DNA from: an uncultured Hyphomicrobiales bacterium
Lineage (GTDB): Bacteria > Pseudomonadota > Alphaproteobacteria > Rhizobiales > Beijerinckiaceae
DNA length: 7,015 nucleotides
Assembly: GCA_903916165.1 (NCBI GenBank)
Contig: CAIWVR010000480.1
Location: forward strand, 1 to 7,015
Direction: 5' to 3'
The notes below the pieces were generated by a model. That model ran no database searches. It saw only the letters and a program-made list of their open reading frames with translations, and was not told the origin of the DNA. Positions 1-5,226 of this stretch are shown here, piece after piece (position 1 is the first letter of the stretch; the number at the start of each line of letters is the position of its first letter). Position numbers and translations under genes: made by a program.

Positions 1-1
1 A

Positions 2-283
2 CGGACTGCTGGTCCCTACCAGCATCTTGCCCAGGCACGGTTGCGAACCATTGAGGAAGGCCTCCCGTTGCTGCGCGCAGCCAATACGGGAATGTCAGCT
101 GTCATAGACCCTTACGGAAGGTATATCGGCACGCTGGAGCTAGGCGTCGAAGGTGTTCTCGATACGAGTTTGCCGCGGCAGGCCGCTGCCCCCCTGTTTG
201 CAAGGGCACCGGTATTTGCGCCGCTGGGTCTCGTTTTCATCCTGACCGCGCTGTTGTTCTGGACGCGCCGACGAACAGCCTGA
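2..283 (+). CDS. lnt: Apolipoprotein N-acyltransferase, C-terminal fragment
   Basis: This is the 3' end of lnt, cut by the left edge of the window; 93 codons plus TGA remain. Lnt is an inner-membrane enzyme that transfers an acyl chain from phospholipid to the N-terminal cysteine of apolipoproteins, the last step of lipoprotein maturation. The visible part begins in the conserved GPYQH segment of the nitrilase-like periplasmic domain. It continues through a run of the type R-x-I-E-E-G-L-P-L-L-R-A-A-N-T-G-M-S-A-V, which is strongly conserved in the family, and then IDPYGR. A hydrophobic helix (about the last 25 residues, APLGLVFILTALLF) followed by WTRRR gives the final membrane segment with a cytoplasmic basic tail. 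From family knowledge, the catalytic Glu, Lys and Cys lie upstream of the window, so activity cannot be judged here. It is the first gene of the lnt-regulator-metK-trmB run. Confidence 0.93.
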   Translation, partial: RTAGPYQHLAQARLRTIEEGLPLLRAANTGMSAVIDPYGRYIGTLELGVEGVLDTSLPRQAAAPLFARAPVFAPLGLVFILTALLFWTRRRTA

Positions 284-284
284 C

Positions 285-324
285 AACGCATGGTTTCATT
301 TTTCGTGTCGGCAACCATTGCGTT
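285..324. repeat. Imperfect inverted repeat between lnt and the regulator
   Basis: AACGCATGGTT (285-295) and AACCATTGCGTT (313-324) are complementary except for one bulged base, with a 17-nt spacer containing a run of five T. It starts two bases after the lnt stop codon. In RNA it would form an 11-bp stem. No T-run follows the right arm, so it is not a normal intrinsic terminator for lnt. It could stabilise the 3' end of the lnt transcript or be a protein-binding dyad; neither is shown. Confidence 0.5.
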
Positions 325-406
325 ATGCTGCGCAGACTGAAATAAATGTTGCAACGGCAGAGCTGAAGCTTGCGGAGCATGCAACCGCCGCCGGGACCTC
401 GAACCC

Positions 407-410
407 GGAG
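407..410 (+). promoter_or_regulatory. Ribosome binding site deciding the regulator's start
   Basis: GGAG lies 7 nt before the TTG at 418. No comparable site precedes the other in-frame candidates, TTG 370, ATG 379 and TTG 412. This supports TTG 418 as the start and drops an upstream proline/arginine-rich stretch that does not look like coding sequence for this family. Confidence 0.65.
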
Positions 411-417
411 ATTGCCT

Positions 418-852
418 TTGGCAAAAGAACCAAACCCGATCGACCAGCATGTTGGAAGCAGAGTGCGGCTGCGCCGGGTGATGCTCGGCATGAGCCAGGA
501 AAAACTCGGCAATGCGCTCGGTGTCACCTTCCAGCAGGTCCAGAAATACGAGAAGGGCACGAACCGGATCGGTGCGAGCCGCCTGCAGGCCATCTCGAAA
601 CTTCTCGACGCTCCGCCGTCCTATTTCTTCGAAGGAGCGCCTGCGGCCATGGTGGGGCCCAATCCCGGCCTCGAAAATGGTCTGCGACCCTATATCCCCG
701 ACATGGTGACAACGGCTGAAGGTCTTCAGCTCAATCGCGCATTTGCGAAGATCCGCGATCCGAAGGTGAGGCGGCGCATTGTGGACCTGGTTTTCCAGGT
801 GGCGGAAAGCGAAGCACACTGGTCCACGGGCGAGCGCGAATCGACGCTTTGA
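418..852 (+). CDS. XRE/Cro-type helix-turn-helix transcriptional regulator
   Basis: This is a 144-residue DNA-binding protein of the small cytoplasmic XRE family that is common beside metK in Rhizobiales. The helix-turn-helix covers roughly residues 11-65. It contains GSRVRLRR, then MSQEKLGNALG (about 25-35) as the first helix of the motif and TFQQVQKYEKGTNR (about 37-50) as turn plus recognition helix, followed by LQAISKLL and the PPSYFFEG segment typical of these proteins. A conserved C-terminal block, FAKIRDPKVRRRIVDLV (about 109-125), probably serves dimerisation or ligand response; no enzyme or metal-binding domain is visible. The start is taken as TTG 418 because of the GGAG 7 nt upstream and because family members begin a few residues before the PNPID segment. 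It sits between lnt and metK on the same strand with gaps of 134 and 140 bp. Its target is unknown; control of metK or of itself is only an inference from position. Confidence 0.88.
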   Translation: MAKEPNPIDQHVGSRVRLRRVMLGMSQEKLGNALGVTFQQVQKYEKGTNRIGASRLQAISKLLDAPPSYFFEGAPAAMVGPNPGLENGLRPYIPDMVTTAEGLQLNRAFAKIRDPKVRRRIVDLVFQVAESEAHWSTGERESTL

Positions 853-905
853 GCGTTCGGTAAAAAGAACGAAACACCCAACATAGCTTGACCTGACGAA
901 CGCTC
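851..905. repeat. Inverted repeat with a competing third arm, metK leader region
   Basis: GAGCGTTCG (851-859) and CGAACGCTC (897-905) are perfect 9-bp complements 37 nt apart; the left arm begins inside the regulator's stop codon. A third segment, GAACG (867-871), can also pair with CGTTC (854-858) of the left arm, leaving an 8-nt loop. The two pairings exclude each other. Neither stem is followed by a T-run, so this is not a standard terminator. The arms and their complementarity are read directly from the sequence; any switching or protein binding is inference. Confidence 0.6.
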
Positions 906-915
906 GATGCCAGAA
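887..915 (+). promoter_or_regulatory. Candidate metK promoter (strong -35, poor -10)
   Basis: CTTGAC at 887-892 matches exactly the -35 consensus reported for rhizobial housekeeping promoters. A 17-nt spacer leads to CCAGAA at 910-915, which matches the CTATAT-type -10 at only three of six positions. If used, transcription would start near 922 and give a leader of about 70 nt before GTG 993. The right arm of the 851-905 inverted repeat would lie in the promoter spacer, a position suited to repression. The poor -10 keeps confidence low; metK may instead be read through from the regulator gene. Confidence 0.28.
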
Positions 916-968
916 AGCCGGGCTAGGATACGTCCCTGTCATGCAGCGTGGGATGTACCGGCTAATGT

Positions 969-982
969 GTGTTTGCAAACGC
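969..982. repeat. Palindrome next to the metK ribosome binding site
   Basis: GTTTGCAAAC (971-980) is a perfect 10-bp palindrome. Counting a G-U pair it extends to 969-982 as RNA, giving a 5-bp stem around a UGCA loop that ends exactly where the GGAG of metK begins. It could be an operator half-pair or a small hairpin affecting translation. It is short enough that chance cannot be excluded. Confidence 0.45.
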
Positions 983-986
983 GGAG
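983..986 (+). promoter_or_regulatory. Ribosome binding site deciding the metK start
   Basis: GGAG lies 6 nt before GTG 993. The earlier in-frame GTG at 969 has no such site and would add eight residues (MFANAETS) before a protein that already begins, like its relatives, with MAR-x-NY-x-FTSESV. The start is therefore placed at 993. Confidence 0.75.
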
Positions 987-992
987 ACGAGC

Positions 993-2183
993 GTGGCCAG
1001 GCAAAATTATTTCTTCACGAGCGAATCGGTCTCTGAAGGCCATCCGGATAAAGTGTGCGACCGGATTTCTGACGAAGTCGTTGATCTGTTCTTCCGGGAA
1101 GGTGCCAAGGCCGGGATCGATCCCTATCAGATCCGTGTTGCTTGTGAGACGCTCGCGACGACCAATCGCGTCGTCATCGCCGGTGAAGTTCGTGGCCCCA
1201 AGCTGACCGAGGATACGATCATCCACGTGGCTCGCCAGGCGATCCGCGACATTGGTTACGAGCAGGACGGCTTCCATTGGGACCGCGCCAATATTGAAGT
1301 TCTGCTTCATTCCCAGTCCGCCGATATTGCGCAGGGCGTGGATGCCGGCAGCAACAAGGATGAGGGTGCCGGCGACCAGGGCATCATGTTCGGTTATGCC
1401 TGCCGCGAAACTCCGGAGCTGATGCCCGCGCCGATCTATTATGCGCACAAGATCCTTCATGTGCTGTCCGAGGCACGTCGCTCAGGTGCCGAGAAGCATC
1501 TCGGCCCCGACGCCAAGAGCCAGGTGACGATCCGCTATGAAAATGGCCTGCCGGTGGAAGCGACCCAGGTCGTCATTTCCCACCAGCACGTGAAGGAAGA
1601 CCTCACGTCGGCGCAGGTTGCTGAAATCGTGCGCCCTTATGTGGAGACAGCACTCCCGGCGGGATGGGTCACAAAAAATACGGTCTGGCATATCAATCCG
1701 ACGGGCAAGTTCTACATTGGTGGCCCGGATGGTGATTGTGGTCTGACGGGTCGCAAGATCATCGTCGACACCTACGGCGGCGCTGCGCCTCATGGCGGTG
1801 GTGCCTTCTCTGGCAAGGATCCCACCAAGGTGGATCGGTCCGCGGCCTATGCCGCCCGTTATCTCGCCAAGAATGTCGTGGCTGCCGGCCTTGCCGATCG
1901 CTGCACCCTGCAGCTGTCTTATGCGATCGGCGTCGCGCGTCCGCTGTCGATCTATGCCGATCTTCACGACACCGGCAAGGTCGACCCCGAGAAGCTCGAA
2001 AAGATCCTCATGGAAATCATGAGCCTGACGCCGCGCGGCATCCGCGAGCATCTCAAGCTCAATCGTCCGATCTATGCGCGGACGTCTGCCTATGGCCACT
2101 TTGGCCGGGCACCTGATGCGGACGGGGGCTTCTCGTGGGAAAAGACCGATCTTGTTGATGAGTTGAAACGCGCATTCGCTTAA
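993..2183 (+). CDS. metK: S-adenosylmethionine synthetase (methionine adenosyltransferase)
   Basis: MetK condenses methionine and ATP into S-adenosylmethionine, releasing phosphate and diphosphate; it is a cytoplasmic, normally tetrameric Mg2+/K+ enzyme. The 396-residue product is full length; E. coli MetK is slightly shorter. Seen in order: [13 protein letters not shown] (8-20), with the ATP-site His17 and Asp19; the first family signature [12 protein letters not shown] (125-136); [21 protein letters not shown] (235-255); and the second signature [16 protein letters not shown] (268-283). The C-terminal [11 protein letters not shown] (362-372) is also typical. All key motifs are intact. The start is GTG 993, supported by GGAG at 983-986. 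trmB follows after 18 bp, so the two are probably co-transcribed; TrmB uses the SAM product. No SAM riboswitch class that I could recognise by its conserved core is visible in the 140-bp upstream gap, although the gap carries inverted repeats. Confidence 0.97.
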   Translation: MARQNYFFTSESVSEGHPDKVCDRISDEVVDLFFREGAKAGIDPYQIRVACETLATTNRVVIAGEVRGPKLTEDTIIHVARQAIRDIGYEQDGFHWDRANIEVLLHSQSADIAQGVDAGSNKDEGAGDQGIMFGYACRETPELMPAPIYYAHKILHVLSEARRSGAEKHLGPDAKSQVTIRYENGLPVEATQVVISHQHVKEDLTSAQVAEIVRPYVETALPAGWVTKNTVWHINPTGKFYIGGPDGDCGLTGRKIIVDTYGGAAPHGGGAFSGKDPTKVDRSAAYAARYLAKNVVAAGLADRCTLQLSYAIGVARPLSIYADLHDTGKVDPEKLEKILMEIMSLTPRGIREHLKLNRPIYARTSAYGHFGRAPDADGGFSWEKTDLVDELKRAFA

Positions 2184-2201
2184 TCAGACGCGGGTCCATT
2201 C

Positions 2202-2918
2202 ATGTCCGATCAATCGTCTGTCGGAGAGCCCGGGCCCTTTGCCCGGACGCTTTATGGGCGGCGCAAAGGCAAGAAGCTTCGTCTGCATCAGGCCGAACTT
2301 CTTGCCTCTGTCTTGCCGATCCTCGCCATCGATTCATCGAGGACGATCGAAGATCCCGCCAGTCTTTTCGACTTTGTGCCCAAGGGGGTCCGGATCGAGA
2401 TCGGCTTTGGCGGTGCCGAACATCTCGTACACGAGGCCGCAAGGCACCCGGAGATCGGCTATATCGGTTGCGAACCCTTCGTGAATGGTGTCGCCAAATT
2501 GCTTGCGCAGATTGAGGATCGCCAGATCGTCAACGTCCGTGCGCATCACGGTGACGCGCGCGAAATCCTGCTGCAACTGCCTGAAGGTTCGATTGACCGC
2601 GTCGACGTTCTCTACCCTGATCCCTGGCCGAAGTGGCGGCAGCGCAAGCGGCGTTTTCTGTCATCAGGGAATATTGCAGAGATCGGGCGTGTCCTCAGGA
2701 CGGGCGGTGTGCTGCGGTTTGCGACAGACATTGATGATTATGCAGGCTGGGTCCTGTCGCGCCTGATCCGTGCGCCGGGTTGGTCCTGGGATGAAGGCCA
2801 ATTGGAAGGGCGAACCTGGACTGAAGCCTGGTCCGATTGGCCCGGCACGCGTTACGAGGCGAAAGCCTTTCGCGAGGGACGCAGTCCTGTCTACCTCACA
2901 TTCACCAGGACGGCCTGA
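2202..2918 (+). CDS. trmB: tRNA (guanine-N7-)-methyltransferase
   Basis: TrmB methylates N7 of guanine 46 in the variable loop of tRNAs, using SAM; it acts in the cytoplasm. The 238-residue product is of normal length. The Rossmann-type SAM-binding motif appears as RIEIGFGGAEH (64-74), with IGCEPFVNG (88-96) as the acidic-loop strand. The family hallmark VLYPDPWPKWRQRKRR (136-151) carries the conserved Asp140 and the basic tRNA-contacting residues. Near the C-terminus, TRYEAKAFREGRSPVYLTF (216-234) corresponds to the conserved T-x-YE segment. ATG 2202 lies 18 bp after the metK stop and has no clear Shine-Dalgarno sequence, which suggests translation linked to metK. Its last 28 bp overlap the end of the converging hydrolase gene. 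Confidence 0.96.
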   Translation: MSDQSSVGEPGPFARTLYGRRKGKKLRLHQAELLASVLPILAIDSSRTIEDPASLFDFVPKGVRIEIGFGGAEHLVHEAARHPEIGYIGCEPFVNGVAKLLAQIEDRQIVNVRAHHGDAREILLQLPEGSIDRVDVLYPDPWPKWRQRKRRFLSSGNIAEIGRVLRTGGVLRFATDIDDYAGWVLSRLIRAPGWSWDEGQLEGRTWTEAWSDWPGTRYEAKAFREGRSPVYLTFTRTA

Positions 2919-3679
2919 TCGGGCTCGACGCCGAATCGGTGCAAGGATGCGCCATGCACATGCAGCCAGGCTTCCGCGCGTTCGGTCTGCGGTGCAAGCT
3001 TGCGAGTCACCGCCCAGAAATCGTCGGAGTGGTTCATGTGCACGAGATGGGCGACTTCATGTGCTGCCAGATAATCGAGGACATGTTCGGGTGTCATGAT
3101 CAGGCGCCAGGAGAAATTGAGCGCGCCCGTTGCGGAGCATGAACCCCAACGACTTGTCGTGTCGCGCACGGTGATCCGACGCGCAGAAAATCCAAGTGAA
3201 TCCGTATGTTTTCGGACCGCGGATGCAAGATCCTTTCTTGCTTCCTTTTTGAGGAAATCGTGGATGCGTCGCGACAGGTGGCCTTCATCGCAGCAGACGA
3301 TCAGCTTGCGCGCGCCACTTTCCCCGCCGATCAGTTCGACGCGACCACGCAATTCGTTGCGGTGAATGATCTCGTGTTCAATGCCGCGGACCGGGATGAT
3401 GGCGCCGGCGCGGAAAGGCACGGCGACCGGCAACCGGTGCAGACGTGTCGCGATCCAGGCAGCATGACGTTGCGCAAAATCCTGCGCTGCCGTCAGCGAT
3501 CCTTTTTTTGGCATGGTGATGACAACATCGCGCGTCGCATTCCGCACGCGCAGCGTGTAGCGGCGTGCGCCGGTCACGCGTCTCAGGGAGACACGATAAA
3601 CAGCACCGTCATGCGCAACATCAAGATGATCTTGCGCATGAGTGCCGGAGGATATGTCTCGTCGGAAAAGGCGCAGCAT
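2891..3679 (-). CDS. YgjP/DUF45-family zinc metallohydrolase (M48-like)
   Basis: This 262-residue protein belongs to the family often annotated 'SprT-like/YgjP metal-dependent hydrolase' or 'M48 family metallopeptidase'; substrates of most members are not established. The N-terminal part (about 25-160) has the family's mixed strand region, including ARRYTLRVR (38-46). The catalytic part begins with the signature RWGSCSATGALNFSWRL (177-193). It continues with LDYLAAHEVAHLVHMNHSDDFW (201-222), giving HExxH (His207, Glu208, His211) and a third ligand candidate His217. The catalytic residues are complete. There is no signal peptide or membrane segment, so it should be cytoplasmic. ATG 3679 has no evident Shine-Dalgarno; it is chosen because the reading frame shows family-like sequence soon after it. 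It lies 55 bp downstream of phaZ on the same strand with no terminator seen between, so co-transcription is plausible. The end overlaps trmB by 28 bp. Confidence 0.9.
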   Translation of the reverse strand: MLRLFRRDISSGTHAQDHLDVAHDGAVYRVSLRRVTGARRYTLRVRNATRDVVITMPKKGSLTAAQDFAQRHAAWIATRLHRLPVAVPFRAGAIIPVRGIEHEIIHRNELRGRVELIGGESGARKLIVCCDEGHLSRRIHDFLKKEARKDLASAVRKHTDSLGFSARRITVRDTTSRWGSCSATGALNFSWRLIMTPEHVLDYLAAHEVAHLVHMNHSDDFWAVTRKLAPQTERAEAWLHVHGASLHRFGVEPDQAVLVNVR

Positions 3680-3734
3680 CGAGCATGAGTCTAACTGATT
3701 CTTGGTGCCTTGCGCTACACCGCCGTGGCGGCTT

Positions 3735-5051
3735 TCAGTCGTTTGAGGCGGCGAGTTTCAGTCGGGCCGGTTTCGCACGCTTCGTGGTGCTGCTTGCCTG
3801 ATGTTCCAGCGTCGCAATGAAGTCGCGTATGCGGGGCGCAATTTCTGAACGGTAACGCGAACCATTGAAGACGCCATAATGCCCGACGCCGTTCTGGAGA
3901 TAGTGCACCTTGCGTGAGTCAGGAATGTTGATGCACAGATCTTGGGCCGCATAGGTCTGGCCCACGCCGGAAATGTCGTCCTTTTCACCTTCCACCGTCA
4001 TCAGTCCGGTGCGCCGGATGGCCGTCAGGTCGATCAGCTTGTCACGATGTTTCATCTCGCCCTTGGGCAGGGTGTGATGGACGAAAACATTGTCGATGGT
4101 TTGCAGATAATATTCAGCCGACAGGTCCATGACCGCCATATATTCATCGTAAAAGTCGCGATGCTTCTCAGCTGAATCGCCGTCTCCTGCCACGAGGTGC
4201 TTGAACATCTCCAGATGCGCGTTGACATGCCGGTCCATATTCATCGCCATGAAGCCGGAAAGCTGCAGAAAGCCGGGGTAAACGGAGCGACCGAAACCCG
4301 GGTAGGGAAATGGCACGTTGAAGATGCAGTTCTTGCGGAACCAGTCGGGCCCGCGTTCCTGCGCCAATGTATTGACAGCGGTCGGGCTGCGCCGCGTATC
4401 GATCGGGCCGCCCATCAATGTCATGGATGCCGGAACATGGGGATAACCTTCCGCTTCCATGCGCGCGATGGCGGCGATCAGCGGCACGGACGGTTGGCAG
4501 ACACCCAGCGTATGCAGGCCCGCGCCCTCGATGTCGCGGCCCAGAACCTGAGACATCGAAATCAGATAATCGATGTAGTCGTCGAGGTCGAAGCTGCCGG
4601 CCGTCAGCGGCACCATGCGCGCGTCGGCCCAATCCGTCATGTAGACATCGTAATGGGGCAGAAACGCTTCGACGGTGCCACGCAGCAGCGTCGCGTAATG
4701 ACCCGAAAGGGGAGCAACAATCAGCAGCCTGGGTTGCGGCCGGTTGAGGTGCGTGGTGGCACGCGCAAAATGAATCAGTCGGCAGAACGGCCTCTCCCAG
4801 ACGATGTTCTCTGTGATGGCGACGCGTTCGCCATTGATGCTCGTGGTTTCGAACCCGAACGTCGGCTTGCCGTAGCGGCGGGTCAGCCGCTCGAACAATT
4901 CCGCCGAGGCCGCGACGTTCTTGCCGGCGGCCGTATGCGTCCACGGATTCATGGGATTCTGGAAGATCAACTTGGCGGCATCTGACGCTGCCCGGGCCGG
5001 GACCAGGGCCGCATGGGCCATCTCATACATGTGATAAGAAAAGCGATTCAT
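3735..5051 (-). CDS. phaZ: Intracellular poly(3-hydroxybutyrate) depolymerase
   Basis: PhaZ of this type breaks down native PHB granules inside the cell, releasing 3-hydroxybutyrate units for carbon and energy. The 438-residue protein has no signal peptide, as expected for an intracellular enzyme. It is an alpha/beta-hydrolase in which the nucleophile is cysteine instead of serine: the nucleophile elbow reads GVCQPS with Cys185. The other triad members appear as Asp358 in VEGEKDD and His391 in GVGHYGVFNG. These positions are within three residues of those described for Ralstonia eutropha PhaZ1 (Cys183, Asp355, His388). An LSGHYATLLRGTVE segment (115-128) and DWADAR (140-145) are also typical. 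The C-terminal tail is lysine/arginine-rich (424-432), which could help granule binding, but this is speculation. ATG 5051 has no Shine-Dalgarno sequence. It is divergent from regB, with 175 bp between the start codons. Confidence 0.95.
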   Translation of the reverse strand: MNRFSYHMYEMAHAALVPARAASDAAKLIFQNPMNPWTHTAAGKNVAASAELFERLTRRYGKPTFGFETTSINGERVAITENIVWERPFCRLIHFARATTHLNRPQPRLLIVAPLSGHYATLLRGTVEAFLPHYDVYMTDWADARMVPLTAGSFDLDDYIDYLISMSQVLGRDIEGAGLHTLGVCQPSVPLIAAIARMEAEGYPHVPASMTLMGGPIDTRRSPTAVNTLAQERGPDWFRKNCIFNVPFPYPGFGRSVYPGFLQLSGFMAMNMDRHVNAHLEMFKHLVAGDGDSAEKHRDFYDEYMAVMDLSAEYYLQTIDNVFVHHTLPKGEMKHRDKLIDLTAIRRTGLMTVEGEKDDISGVGQTYAAQDLCINIPDSRKVHYLQNGVGHYGVFNGSRYRSEIAPRIRDFIATLEHQASSTTKRAKPARLKLAASND

Positions 5052-5067
5052 GGGGAGCCCGTCCGCG

Positions 5068-5097
5068 ATTTTAAGAGTGGGGGCGCAAAGCCCTGAA
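5068..5097 (-). promoter_or_regulatory. Candidate phaZ promoter
   Basis: Reading the minus strand, TTCAGG (5097-5092) and TAAAAT (5073-5068) are separated by 18 nt. The -10 matches TATAAT at five of six positions; the -35 matches TTGACA at only three. Transcription would begin near 5061, about 10 nt before the phaZ ATG, giving a very short leader. That would fit the absence of a Shine-Dalgarno site. The -35 overlaps the inverted repeat at 5089-5115. Plausible but unproven. Confidence 0.35.
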
Positions 5098-5115
5098 CGC
5101 GAAGTGGTTCAGGCT
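5089..5115. repeat. Inverted repeat in the phaZ-regB control region
   Basis: CCTGAAC (5092-5098) and GTTCAGG (5107-5113) are perfect 7-bp complements with an 8-nt spacer. Allowing one bulged C, the arms extend to AGCC(C)TGAAC (5089-5098) and GTTCAGGCT (5107-5115), that is 9 bp. It lies between divergent genes, so it is not a terminator and looks more like an operator. I could not match it to an FNR/FixK (TTGAT-N4-ATCAA) or RegA box. Confidence 0.55.
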
Positions 5116-5226
5116 CAAGATGGCGCACTGCAACATAAGCGGGTGCCCGGTGCAAGTGGTCTGAGGACGCAGGTGCGGCAAAAGCGGACACTGGCGCGCC
5201 GGGCTCCGGCGACCTAAGCTCGAAAC

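Noticed and set aside
318..346. Promoter-like pair TTGCGT and AATAAA upstream of the XRE gene
   Set aside because: The 17-nt spacing is right, but the -35 matches at three and the -10 at four of six positions, and the -35 falls in the inverted repeat arm; too weak to annotate.
112..978. Long minus-strand open frame (288 codons) across lnt end, regulator and metK leader
   Set aside because: It is antisense to the clear XRE gene and lnt end, shows no recognisable domain, and its composition looks like the shadow of GC-rich coding DNA.
853..992. SAM riboswitch before metK
   Set aside because: I looked for the conserved cores of SAM-II and SAM/SAH type elements and could not find them; a covariance-model search (Infernal against Rfam) would settle it.
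965..1036. Possible 23-codon upstream frame (ATG 965) overlapping the metK start
   Set aside because: It has no ribosome binding site of its own and the overlap is easily explained by chance; it would need ribosome profiling to be taken seriously.
1482..2099. Minus-strand open frame of 205 codons inside metK
   Set aside because: It is a shadow of metK, with no ribosome site and no recognisable domain.
3722..3733. Hairpin CCGC-N4-GCGG after phaZ as a terminator
   Set aside because: The stem is only 4 bp and has no T-run on the minus strand.
4197..4985. Plus-strand open frame of 262 codons inside phaZ
   Set aside because: It is antisense to a full-length phaZ with an intact catalytic triad; the translation has no family-like motifs.
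5176..5200. RegA-type box in GCGGCAAAAGCGGACACTGG upstream of regB
   Set aside because: It has a GCGRC-like half but no GNCGC half-site at a sensible spacing, so the match is not convincing.
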